In this document: positions 7,019-14,579 of the stretch, piece by piece
How the letters are laid out: each line of letters starts with the position of its first letter
Position numbering within the stretch: position 1 is the first letter of the stretch
Made by a program: the position numbers and the translations under genes
Assembly: GCA_041752455.1 (NCBI GenBank)
Contig: JBGSWL010000063.1
Span: 1-54,303 of the forward strand
Source: JBGSWL01 sp041752455
Lineage (GTDB): Bacteria; Pseudomonadota; Alphaproteobacteria; Rhizobiales; Rhizobiaceae
DNA: 54,303 bases
Reading direction: 5' to 3'
The notes under the pieces: generated by a model
The model's database searches: none
What the model saw: the letters and a program-made list of their open reading frames with translations, nothing else
Told to the model about the DNA's origin: nothing

Positions 7019-8518
7019 CTACTCTTCCACACCTAGCTTGGCCTTGACAAGCGCTTGAACGGCCTGCGGGTTGGCTTTCCCGCCGGTTGACTTCATCACC
7101 TGCCCGACGAACCAGCCGGCCAGCGTCGGTTTTTCCTTTGCCTGGGCTGCCTTGTCCGGATTGGCAGCGATGATCTCGTCAACCGCCGCTTCGATGGCGC
7201 CGGTGTCAGTGACCTGTTTCATGCCGCGCTTTTCAACGATCTCTGCCGCGTCGCCACCCTCGTTCCAGATGATCTCGAACAGGTCCTTGGCGATCTTGCC
7301 GGAGATCGTCTCATCCTTGATCAGGTCGATGATCGCGCCGATCTGCGCCGGGGAAACCGGTGTCTCGTCAATGGTTTGGCCGGCCTTGTTGAGAGCGCCG
7401 AGCAGGTCGTTGATGACCCAGTTGGCAGCCGTCTTGGCATCCCGGCCCTCGGCAACCTGCTCGAAGTAATCGGCAATCGCCTTTTCGGAAACCAGAACCG
7501 AAGCGTCGTAAGCGGTGAGCCCCGCCGCCATCAGGCGCGTGCGCTTGTCATCGGGCAGTTCCGGCAGATCGGCGGCAATTGCAGCAACGAATGCATCGTC
7601 AAATTCGAGCGGCAACAGATCGGGATCGGGGAAATAGCGGTAGTCGTGTGCTTCTTCCTTGGAGCGCATCGACCGGGTTTCGCCCTTCACCGGATCAAAA
7701 AGGCGGGTTTCCTGATCGATCGAGCCGCCTGATTCGATGATGTCGATCTGGCGCCGCGCTTCGTATTCGATCGCCTGACCAACGAACCGGATCGAGTTGA
7801 CGTTCTTGATCTCGCAGCGGGTGCCGAATGCGCCACCCGGTTTGCGCACCGACACGTTGACGTCGGCGCGCATCGAGCCTTCGTCCATGTTGCCGTCGCA
7901 GGTGCCGAGATAGCGCAGGATCTGGCGCAGCTTGGTCAGATAGGCCTTGGCCTCGTCCGCCGAACGGATGTCAGGCTTGGAGACGATTTCCATCAGCGCA
8001 ACGCCGGAGCGGTTGAGATCAACAAACGACATCGTCGGATGCTGGTCATGTATCGACTTTCCGGCGTCCTGTTCGAGGTGCAGGCGCTCGACGCCGATCT
8101 CGACCTCTTCATACTGGCCTTCCCGATCCGGGCCGACAGCGATCTGCACCTGCCCTTCGCCGACGATCGGCTGCTTGAACTGGGAGATCTGGTAGCCCTG
8201 CGGCAGGTCCGGATAGAAATAGTTCTTGCGGTCAAAGACTGAGCGCTTGTTGATCTGCGCCCTCAGGCCGAGCCCGGTTCGCACGGCCTGGCGCACGCAT
8301 TCTTCGTTGATCACCGGCAGCATGCCGGGCATGGCCGCATCGACAAGGCTGACATGGTTGTTGGGTGCGCCGCCAAAGGCGGTCGAGGCCCCCGAGAACA
8401 GCTTGGAATTGGAGGTCACTTGCGCGTGGACTTCCATGCCCACAACGATTTCCCAGTCCCCGGTGGCGCCGGCGACAAAGCGTTTGGGATCGGGGGTGCG
8501 GGTATCAACGAGGGTCAT
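7019..8518 (-). CDS. gatB: Asp-tRNA(Asn)/Glu-tRNA(Gln) amidotransferase subunit B
   Basis: A 499-residue subunit of the GatCAB amidotransferase, which converts misacylated Glu-tRNA(Gln) (and often Asp-tRNA(Asn)) to the correct aminoacyl-tRNA. It has the kinase-like cradle domain starting WEIVVGMEVHAQV, the KNYFYPDLPQGYQISQ and MEIVSKPDIRSADEAKAYL signatures, the helical domain, and a C-terminal YqeY/tail domain ending in GKANPQAVQALVKAKL. ATG 8518 was preferred over an upstream ATG since GGAAAACACC precedes it and the extra 12 residues are non-conserved. gatB is separated by about 2.7 kb from gatC and gatA (11.2-13.5 kb), as is usual in Rhizobiales. Confidence 0.96.
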   Translation of the reverse strand: MTLVDTRTPDPKRFVAGATGDWEIVVGMEVHAQVTSNSKLFSGASTAFGGAPNNHVSLVDAAMPGMLPVINEECVRQAVRTGLGLRAQINKRSVFDRKNYFYPDLPQGYQISQFKQPIVGEGQVQIAVGPDREGQYEEVEIGVERLHLEQDAGKSIHDQHPTMSFVDLNRSGVALMEIVSKPDIRSADEAKAYLTKLRQILRYLGTCDGNMDEGSMRADVNVSVRKPGGAFGTRCEIKNVNSIRFVGQAIEYEARRQIDIIESGGSIDQETRLFDPVKGETRSMRSKEEAHDYRYFPDPDLLPLEFDDAFVAAIAADLPELPDDKRTRLMAAGLTAYDASVLVSEKAIADYFEQVAEGRDAKTAANWVINDLLGALNKAGQTIDETPVSPAQIGAIIDLIKDETISGKIAKDLFEIIWNEGGDAAEIVEKRGMKQVTDTGAIEAAVDEIIAANPDKAAQAKEKPTLAGWFVGQVMKSTGGKANPQAVQALVKAKLGVEE

Positions 8519-8697
8519 GGTGTTTTCCGTGCGCGCTTGCGGCATTGCCGACAAATTGGAGGCATGTCGTCGTTAGTCCAAGGGCCTTGTGGCCGCAAGT
8601 CGGATGCCGCCATTCCGGTTGATCGAAGTCAAGGAAGCACCCGGCAAATCGCGGCATTCCATCATGCAACGAAACTGCAAGTCCGAAAGGATGCACC

Positions 8698-8970
8698 ATG
8701 GCGCTGTTCGATTTCTTCAATCGCATGTTCAAGCGGACCGAATTGTTTGACGCGATGGTCGATAAACTCGGTGTTCGCGGCGCAATGGCCGAACGGGGCG
8801 ACCAGGGCAATCTGATGCGCCGCGCGGTTTCGCGCTGCATGGGTTGCACGGATGGAAAAGCGTGCAGCCATTGGCTCGACACCCTTGAGACAGCCGCAGA
8901 AGCCCCGAATTATTGCCGCAACCACGACATGTTCGCGCGGCTGAAAAACGAAATCGAAGTGGCCGGCTGA
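8698..8970 (+). CDS. Small DUF6455 family protein with four conserved cysteines
   Basis: A 90-residue protein. An amphipathic N-terminus (MALFDFFNRMFKRTELFDAM) is followed by a cysteine module C47-x2-C50-x5-C56-x16-C73 with WL after the third Cys and AP-x-YC-x-N around the fourth. This is the DUF6455 pattern of alphaproteobacterial small proteins. The four cysteines could bind a metal or Fe-S centre, but no function is known to me. The ribosome site AAAGGATGCACC precedes ATG 8698 closely. The gene is alone, oriented away from gatB, and ends in a strong terminator at 9003-9038. Confidence 0.78.
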   Translation: MALFDFFNRMFKRTELFDAMVDKLGVRGAMAERGDQGNLMRRAVSRCMGCTDGKACSHWLDTLETAAEAPNYCRNHDMFARLKNEIEVAG

Positions 8971-9002
8971 CAGCCACTTCCCTAGCCCTCCCAACCGACT
9001 GG

Positions 9003-9038
9003 CCGGGTTCCATCTTGCGATGGACCCGGTCTTTTTTT
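9003..9038 (+). terminator. Rho-independent terminator after the DUF6455 gene
   Basis: CCGGGT-T-CCATC pairs with GATGG-ACCCGG across a TTGC loop (one bulged T), followed by TC and seven Ts. There is no T-run on the opposite strand, so it serves the plus-strand gene only. Confidence 0.85.
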
Positions 9039-9066
9039 GTCGTCGGACATTCCGAGCGAAAGTTGC

Positions 9067-10725
9067 TTACTCGATTGTCTCTTCGGTCCGCTCTGCGAGC
9101 TTGACCGTGACTGTCTTTTCGACAGGCGCCCGATCACCTTCGAACTTCGCGACGACCATGTAGTCGCCGGGCGGAAGGGTTTCCTGCATGTCGTCGGTGT
9201 AGGAGAAGAAATAGGACTTGCGGTTACCGGCCAGATCCGGCTTCGCATCGACGATCTCGATCGAGTTCGCACCGGGAACTTTCACCGCCAGAACACCGGC
9301 GTTGATGTTGATGACGACTTCCGAAAGGGCGTTGGCCTCGACTGTGACCGGAACTTCGGCTTTAGCTGCGCCGAGCTTGGCAACGACAACATAGTCGCCG
9401 GGCGGAACCATGTGATCACCGGTTGCGCCGTAGCCGTAACCGAAGTTGTCGCGGGATCCGTCAAGCTTCTTCTTGCCGGACAGGATCTCCATGTAGAGGC
9501 TGCCGTCTTCAACCTTCGGCCCGCCATCAGCATAGACGGCAGTCATGGTGACCCGGCCTGCAGCCGCGACCAGCGTATGCTCGACCTGCTGTCCGGCCGC
9601 CAGCGCAAAGGTCTCCTTGACCTCTGCCTCGCCGATCTTGCCGGTCAATGTGAGCTCGCCAGCGGGCATGACTGCGCGAACGCTGCCATAGCCATAGTCG
9701 CGCACATCGCCGTTGGCGACTTCCACGTAGGCGCGATCGTCTGGCTTGGCACCTTCGTCCGGTGCAACAAACAGCGTGATTTCGCCCGCATTGAGCACGA
9801 TTTCGCGCTCGGTGACGGCGTCGGCCGTCAGTTCGATGTCTTCATTCACTTCGACGCGGTCTTGCCTGACGGTCAGGCGGTATTTGCCCGGCTCGACAAA
9901 ACGCACGACCGGCTTGGTCTCATAGCCATACCAGGCGGACCGCTCGGCGAGATTGCCCGATGCATCGACAGCCTTGAATTCAATAAAGGCATCGCGGGCA
10001 ATCGGCACGCCGGGCGCGAGAAAAACCGCGACCTTCACATTTTCCGTGACGGCAACCGGTTCCGGTGCAGGTTCTGGCGCAGGCGCAGGCGCAGCGGCGA
10101 CTTCCGTCAGCGCGGCGCCGAGTTCGGAGGCGTCCTTGGCCTGGATGAACTTGCCGCCGGTGTTTTCCGCAAGGCACGCAACCTTCTGCCCTTCTTCCTC
10201 GGTCAGGCCGAAGCCGACCACATGGGCGGTGAAATCGACGCCCGCTGCTTCCAGTTCGGTTGCAACGGCGCACGGGTCTGCCTCGCAGGTTTCGATCCCG
10301 TCGGTCACGAGGATGACGGTCGCCTTGTCTTCGGTATAGCGCAATGACTGGGCAGCCTGGCGCACAGCGTCAGTGAGCGGTGTCTTGCCCTTCGGGTTCA
10401 GCTTGTTGACCGCATCGGCTATGGCCTGACGGTTTCCGGCGGCGGGCGCGACGATCTCTTCGATGTCCGAACACAGGCCCTTGTCGCGGTGGCCATAGGC
10501 GATCAGGCCGAGCTCAAGCTCGGCGGGCAGGCTGCCGAGGACGCCGCCCATGGTTTCGCGGGCAATCTCGATCTTGGTTTTCCCGTCGATCTGGCCCCAC
10601 ATCGAGCCGGACGCATCCATCACGATGATGGCCCGATCGGCGGCAGAGGCCGCAGTTGCAGTGCAGGCGGCGAGGACGGACGCGCCGAAGATGCGGCGCA
10701 GGCGAGTCAGGTGAAATGTCGACAT
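9067..10725 (-). CDS. Secreted von Willebrand factor A domain protein with C-terminal beta-repeats
   Basis: A 552-residue exported protein. A signal peptide (about 1-28, ending ASA) is followed by a VWA domain with an intact MIDAS: DASGSMW (Asp37, Ser39, Ser41), the GKTPLTDAV threonine loop and LVTDGIETC. After about residue 205 an Ala/Pro/Glu linker (APAPAPEPAPEP) leads to four or five diverged beta-rich segments of about 75-90 residues. Several contain a Gly-Tyr-Gly (YGYGSV, FGYGYGAT) or YFFSY aromatic strand followed by a P-G-x-Y/L-x-V turn (MPAGELTL, VPPGDYVVVAKL, LPPGDYMVVAKF). These resemble carboxypeptidase-regulatory or PEGA-like repeats. VWA domains bind ligands through a divalent metal; an adhesion or envelope role is an inference. 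ATG 10725 has GGGGCTACCTG before it and suits the signal peptide better than ATG 10743. Confidence 0.85.
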   Translation of the reverse strand: MSTFHLTRLRRIFGASVLAACTATAASAADRAIIVMDASGSMWGQIDGKTKIEIARETMGGVLGSLPAELELGLIAYGHRDKGLCSDIEEIVAPAAGNRQAIADAVNKLNPKGKTPLTDAVRQAAQSLRYTEDKATVILVTDGIETCEADPCAVATELEAAGVDFTAHVVGFGLTEEEGQKVACLAENTGGKFIQAKDASELGAALTEVAAAPAPAPEPAPEPVAVTENVKVAVFLAPGVPIARDAFIEFKAVDASGNLAERSAWYGYETKPVVRFVEPGKYRLTVRQDRVEVNEDIELTADAVTEREIVLNAGEITLFVAPDEGAKPDDRAYVEVANGDVRDYGYGSVRAVMPAGELTLTGKIGEAEVKETFALAAGQQVEHTLVAAAGRVTMTAVYADGGPKVEDGSLYMEILSGKKKLDGSRDNFGYGYGATGDHMVPPGDYVVVAKLGAAKAEVPVTVEANALSEVVININAGVLAVKVPGANSIEIVDAKPDLAGNRKSYFFSYTDDMQETLPPGDYMVVAKFEGDRAPVEKTVTVKLAERTEETIE

Positions 10726-10768
10726 CAGGTAGCCCCTGTTCATTGGGATGCTGCAGTCTGCCTAACCT

Positions 10769-10798
10769 ATGTTACACTGGTTTTGCCGGTTGTGTGAA
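10769..10798 (-). promoter_or_regulatory. Possible promoter of the VWA gene overlapping a TGTG-N8-CACA palindrome
   Basis: On minus, TTCACA (10798-10793) and TAACAT (10774-10769) are 18 nt apart, about 44 bp before ATG 10725. The -35 element overlaps the inverted repeat TGTG-N8-CACA at 10791-10806, which resembles a relaxed CRP/FNR-family half-site pair. This is a by-eye prediction; no regulator is implied by neighbouring genes. Confidence 0.35.
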
Positions 10799-10892
10799 AT
10801 AGCACATCATGTCTGGTCGGCGCCAAGAATGGCGCTTCCACGCGACTGCGCTTGTCGGCGCATCCACTGCTCAAACACGGGAACAGAAAACC

Positions 10893-11144
10893 ATGGCCGT
10901 TGAATCACTCATCGTCTTCCTCATCGTCGGCGCTGTTGCAGGCTGGCTCGCAGGCCAGCTGGTCAAGGGCTACGGCTTCGGGCTTCTCGGCAATATCGTC
11001 GTCGGCATTGTCGGCGCCTTCATCGCAGGCTTCATCCTTCCGCAGATCGGCGTCAGCATCGGCAGCGGTATCGTCGCCTCGATCATCCACGCCACGATCG
11101 GCGCGGTCATCCTGCTGTTTGTCCTGAAACTCGTTCGGCGCTGA
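10893..11144 (+). CDS. GlsB/YeaQ/YmgE family stress-response membrane protein
   Basis: An 83-residue, very hydrophobic protein with three predicted membrane segments (about 4-20, 27-50, 56-80) and the family glycine patterns GAVAGWLAGQLVKGYGFGLLGNIVVGIVGAFIAG (read in part), then GLG-like turns and a basic end LKLVRR. This is the transglycosylase-associated (Pfam Transgly_assoc) family found in stress responses, acting in the inner membrane; its molecular role is unknown. ATG 10893 is favoured because it gives the family N-terminus. It is divergent from the VWA gene and ends in a strong terminator. Confidence 0.9.
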   Translation: MAVESLIVFLIVGAVAGWLAGQLVKGYGFGLLGNIVVGIVGAFIAGFILPQIGVSIGSGIVASIIHATIGAVILLFVLKLVRR

Positions 11145-11175
11145 TCCCAGCGTCAGGCCTCTTGCAGGCAAAATG

Positions 11176-11208
11176 AAACCGCAGCCTGCAAGGGCTGCGG
11201 TTTTTGTT
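11176..11208 (+). terminator. Rho-independent terminator between GlsB-like gene and gatA
   Basis: A perfect 11-bp stem (AAACCGCAGCC / GGCTGCGGTTT) with a six-base loop TGCAAG, followed by TT-G-TTT. On minus the stem is followed by CATTTT, so it may work in both directions for the convergent gatA operon. Confidence 0.88.
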
Positions 11209-11252
11209 TGCGATCTTGATGCTTCAAGCCTTGGCCAAGCTGAACCGAACGC

Positions 11253-12734
11253 TCACCACCACTTTTGCGGCGTGAAGGTACCGGCGGCCTCTTCGATAAC
11301 GTGCGCGAGCGAGAACAGTGTCTCCTCGCCGAATGGCCGACCGATCAGCTGCAGTCCGAGCGGCAGGCCCTTGCCGTCGAGCCCCGCGGGCACGGCAATT
11401 CCGGGCAGGCCCGCCATGTTGACGGTCACCGTGAAGACGTCGTTCAGATACATCTTCACCGGGTCGGCATTCATTTCCGTGTCGCCGATGGCAAAGGCGG
11501 CCGACGGCGTTGCCGGCGTCAGGATCGCATCGACCCCTGCCTCGAATGCCAGATCGAAATCGCGTTTGATCAGCGTGCGCACCTTCTGGGCGCGCAGGTA
11601 GTAGGCATCGTAATAGCCCGCTGACAGCACATAGGTGCCGATCATGATGCGGCGCTTCACCTCGGCACCAAAGCCCTTGGCGCGGGTCTGCTCGTACATG
11701 TCGACGATGTCCTTGCCGGGAACGCGCAGGCCGTATTTGACCCCGTCATAGCGGGCAAGGTTCGACGAGGCCTCTGCAGGGGCCACGATGTAATAGGCGG
11801 GAAGCGCATATTTCGTGTGCGGCAGGCTTATCTCGACAATCGTCGCGCCCGCTTCGCGCAAATAGGCGATCCCTTGCTGCCAGAGTGCCTCGATGTCATC
11901 CGGCATGCCATCCATGCGGTACTCGGCGGGGATGCCGATCGTCATGCCCTTGACCGATGCCCCAAGGGAGGCCTCGTAATCCGGCACCGGACGGTCGACG
12001 GATGTCGTATCCTTGGGATCGACCGAGGCCATCGATTTGAGCAGGATCGCCGCATCGCGCACATCGCGGGCGATCGGCCCGGCCTGGTCGAGCGACGAGG
12101 CGAATGCCACCATGCCCCAGCGCGAACAGCGGCCATAGGTCGGCTTGATCCCGACCGTGCCGGTAAAGGCTGCCGGCTGGCGGATCGACCCACCGGTGTC
12201 GGATGCCGTTGCTCCGGCGCACAAATGGGCCGCAACAGCGGTCGCCGAACCACCAGACGAGCCGCCCGGCACAAGGTCGGTATTTGATCCGGCGGCGCGC
12301 CATGGATTGACGACCGGACCGTAGAACGATGTCTCGTTGGACGAGCCCATGGCAAATTCGTCCATGTTCAGCTTGCCGAGCATGACGGCGCCATCGGCCC
12401 AAAGGTTTGCCGTGACGGTCGACTCGTACCGTGGCTCGAAGCCGTCGAGGATGTGCGAACAGGCCTGGGTGTGGACGCCTTCGGTCGCATAGAGATCCTT
12501 GATCCCGAGCGGAATGCCTTCCAGCGCACCGGCCTCGCCACTGTCGATGCGGGCATCGGAGGCCTTGGCCATGGCGCGCGCGCGGTCGTGTGTGATCGCG
12601 ACATAGGCGTTGAAGACCGGGTTGGCCGCATCGATCGCCGCGAGATAGGCCTCGGTCAGTTCGACGGCGGAAAAATCGCGCGCCACCAGTCGTTTGCGGG
12701 CTTCGGCGATGGTCAGGCTGGTCAGGTCGGTCAT
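11253..12734 (-). CDS. gatA: Asp-tRNA(Asn)/Glu-tRNA(Gln) amidotransferase subunit A
   Basis: A 493-residue amidase-signature enzyme that releases ammonia from glutamine for GatCAB. The catalytic Lys79 lies in GIPLGIKDLYATEG. The Gly/Ser-rich core GGSSGGSATAVA and the SDTGGSIRQPAAFTG segment supply the cis-Ser and the nucleophilic Ser of the Ser-cisSer-Lys triad, followed by GIKPTYGRCSRWG and SLDQAGPIARDV. The C-terminus (LPGIAVPAGLDGKGLPLGLQLIG) is typical. It is transcribed after gatC and an intervening secreted-protein gene, with a 16 bp gap; gatB is elsewhere. Confidence 0.96.
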   Translation of the reverse strand: MTDLTSLTIAEARKRLVARDFSAVELTEAYLAAIDAANPVFNAYVAITHDRARAMAKASDARIDSGEAGALEGIPLGIKDLYATEGVHTQACSHILDGFEPRYESTVTANLWADGAVMLGKLNMDEFAMGSSNETSFYGPVVNPWRAAGSNTDLVPGGSSGGSATAVAAHLCAGATASDTGGSIRQPAAFTGTVGIKPTYGRCSRWGMVAFASSLDQAGPIARDVRDAAILLKSMASVDPKDTTSVDRPVPDYEASLGASVKGMTIGIPAEYRMDGMPDDIEALWQQGIAYLREAGATIVEISLPHTKYALPAYYIVAPAEASSNLARYDGVKYGLRVPGKDIVDMYEQTRAKGFGAEVKRRIMIGTYVLSAGYYDAYYLRAQKVRTLIKRDFDLAFEAGVDAILTPATPSAAFAIGDTEMNADPVKMYLNDVFTVTVNMAGLPGIAVPAGLDGKGLPLGLQLIGRPFGEETLFSLAHVIEEAAGTFTPQKWW

Positions 12735-12750
12735 GGTTGGTCCGGTGAGG

Positions 12751-13239
12751 TCACGGGCAGCGCTTGTAACTGCTTGAAAGGAACTGGGATTGCATGAAGC
12801 GGTCGATGTCGCCCCCGTTCATCAGGGCGGCGATGGTGCCGGCGACATATTCGTTTTGCGACTGGACGCGCAACTCGGCGCCGTCGGCATCGGGGATCAG
12901 GGTAAAGGCATCGGGTCGCGTTATGCCGCTGTCATCGCCGCATTGCGCCAGCACCTGCCACGAATGAACTTCCTTTGTCTCCGGATCGCGCTCGGCGAGA
13001 AACTCGAGGAAGGTGCAACCGAGTTCGTAGCCATAGAGGCCGGACCGGCTGACCGAAATCGTGTCCTCAATTGCTCCTTCGCCCGGATCGGCCTTGCCGG
13101 GACAATAGGCCAGGTCGCGCGCATAGACCGCCGTGCCTTCCAGAAACGGCGGCACCAGCGGTTCCGGCTGCTCTTGTGCCATCGCAGGGACTGCAAGAAG
13201 TCCGGCGGCCAGGGCGGCAATGCTCAGGGTTCGTGTCAT
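12751..13239 (-). CDS. Secreted four-cysteine hypothetical protein within the gatC-gatA operon
   Basis: A 162-residue protein with a clear signal peptide (MTRTLSIAALAAGLLAVPAM, cleavage after AMA). The mature part has four Cys (46, 75, 100, 161), which could form two disulfides. Segments such as RDLAYCPGKADPGEGAIEDT and SGLYGYELGCTFLEF suggest a small beta-rich periplasmic domain that I do not recognise. Its ATG overlaps the TGA of gatC (ATGA, 13236-13239), so translation is coupled, and gatA follows 16 bp later. A periplasmic protein has no obvious link with tRNA-dependent amidation. Function unknown. Confidence 0.75.
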   Translation of the reverse strand: MTRTLSIAALAAGLLAVPAMAQEQPEPLVPPFLEGTAVYARDLAYCPGKADPGEGAIEDTISVSRSGLYGYELGCTFLEFLAERDPETKEVHSWQVLAQCGDDSGITRPDAFTLIPDADGAELRVQSQNEYVAGTIAALMNGGDIDRFMQSQFLSSSYKRCP

Positions 13240-13523
13240 TCCACCACCTTGGGTACCACGAAGAAGTGATCTTCCGTCGCCGGCGCGTTGGCGGTGACAT
13301 CTGCAGCCTTTTCGCCATCGGTGATGATATCGGCGCGCTTCTTCATGTCGACGGCGACGACGGCCGTCATCGGCTCGATGCCGTCCACGTCCACCTCCGA
13401 AAGCTGCGCCACAAAGCCGAGCATGGCATTGAGCTCACCTTCCAGGTGTCTTGCCTCGTCTTCGCTGACAGCGATGCGGGCAAGCCGGGCAACGCGCTTG
13501 ACGGTGGCAAGGTCGACAGACAT
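13236..13523 (-). CDS. gatC: Asp-tRNA(Asn)/Glu-tRNA(Gln) amidotransferase subunit C
   Basis: A 95-residue subunit that wraps around GatA and ties it to GatB. Typical GatC pattern: VDLATVKRVARLARIAVSED, then the helix EDEARHLEGELNAMLGFVAQL with VDVDGIEPMT, and a C-terminal FFVVPKVVE. It has the normal family length. The ribosome site CGGAGATAGCC is 2-9 nt before ATG 13523. First gene of the gatC/secreted protein/gatA operon, divergent from ruvX with a 100 bp gap that should hold both promoters. Confidence 0.95.
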   Translation of the reverse strand: MSVDLATVKRVARLARIAVSEDEARHLEGELNAMLGFVAQLSEVDVDGIEPMTAVVAVDMKKRADIITDGEKAADVTANAPATEDHFFVVPKVVE

Positions 13524-13623
13524 CGGCTATCTCCGAAAAATGCTTCTGGGCGGCTGGCCCGCTATAGTCGCCGGTGACAGGCGGCGCAACAAGGGGCCGG
13601 CGAGCGGTCCTGGAGAATTTCGG

Positions 13624-14136
13624 GTGACGGACAAAACCGCGCAACGGCCGGGCGAACCGGTGTCGGTCGAGACCCTCGGGCGCCTGATGACGCCGGGCGC
13701 TCGCATTGCCGGGCTGGATCTTGGCACCAAGACCATCGGCGTTGCCATCAGCGATCCGGGCTTTGCGTTTGCCCATCCGCGTCCGGTGATCCGCCGCATC
13801 AAGTTCACCAAGGACGCCGAGGCATTGCTGGCGCTTCTGGCAAAGGAAGGCTGCGGCGGCATCGTCATCGGCCTGCCGCTCAACATGGACGGGTCGGAAG
13901 GGCCGCGCGTACAGGCGACACGCGCTTTCCAGAGGAACCTTTCGCAGCTCACATCCCTGCCCATGGCCTATTGGGATGAACGCCTGTCAACCGTTGCTGC
14001 CGAACGCGGCCTTCTCGAACAGGACATGAGCCGGGCCAAACGCGCAGAGCGGATCGATTCGGCGGCAGCCGCCTACATTCTTCAAGGCGCGCTGGACCGG
14101 CTTTATTCCGCGGGAATTGCCGGGGCCGAAGGCTGA
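13624..14136 (+). CDS. ruvX: Putative pre-16S rRNA nuclease / Holliday junction resolvase-like RuvX (YqgF)
   Basis: A 170-residue RNase H-fold protein. The first strand IAGLDLGTKTIGVAISD carries the catalytic Asp. GGIVIGLPLNMDGSEGPRVQ, YWDERLSTVAAE (second acidic residue) and RIDSAAAAYILQGALD (third Asp) complete the YqgF active site. In E. coli it matures the 5' end of 16S rRNA; a Holliday-junction role is also claimed for some homologues. The GTG at 13624 has GGAGAATTTCG upstream and adds about 25 residues before the domain; a start nearer the domain cannot be excluded. The 3' end overlaps the convergent DUF6105 gene by 34 bp. Confidence 0.92.
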   Translation: MTDKTAQRPGEPVSVETLGRLMTPGARIAGLDLGTKTIGVAISDPGFAFAHPRPVIRRIKFTKDAEALLALLAKEGCGGIVIGLPLNMDGSEGPRVQATRAFQRNLSQLTSLPMAYWDERLSTVAAERGLLEQDMSRAKRAERIDSAAAAYILQGALDRLYSAGIAGAEG

Positions 14137-14444
14137 TCGGCAGAAGCCGCCCGCTTGAGTGCGGCAGTCTGCTGACGCGCGGCCCACCAGGCGCGGATCT
14201 CGCGACGTTTGCGAAACGCGAAAATGCCGAAGATCAGGAGGCTGTCGACGACACAGGCTCTTGCAAGAAGCGGCAGGATGGCGGCCGACTCCATATTGAG
14301 GATGCTGCCGTAGATGCCGAAAACGAGATCGAAGTTGTCACGCGACAGGAAGAACGTGCCAAACGAAATGTCGTTGTAGGCGAGACCGATCCAGCCCCAC
14401 AGGATCGACATCGGGACAAGCCAGAACCAGAAAAGATATCGCAT
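14103..14444 (-). CDS. DUF6105 family small membrane protein
   Basis: A 113-residue protein with two predicted membrane segments: MRYLFWFWLVPMSILWGWIG at the start and ILPLLARACVVDSLLIFGIF at about 58-77. Between them lies a conserved loop AYNDISFGTFFLSRDNFDLVF, followed by a basic helix KRRREIRAWW-like stretch and an Ala-rich tail. This fits DUF6105, a family I associate with Rhizobiales; its function is unknown. ATG 14444 has GGAGG 8 nt upstream, which decides the start. Three TTAACC elements lie 80-110 bp before it. Confidence 0.8.
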   Translation of the reverse strand: MRYLFWFWLVPMSILWGWIGLAYNDISFGTFFLSRDNFDLVFGIYGSILNMESAAILPLLARACVVDSLLIFGIFAFRKRREIRAWWAARQQTAALKRAASADQPSAPAIPAE

Positions 14445-14579
14445 GTCCTGCGCCTCCAATGCGCACTTGCTCGCCTCGCCCCTACCATGGGCGAGCCAGC
14501 CGGAGGCGGCAACGGAAACCATTTGTTAACCTTAACCGGCGAAAGGCGCAGATTGGTCTTAACCAATGCATGGCGCCGG

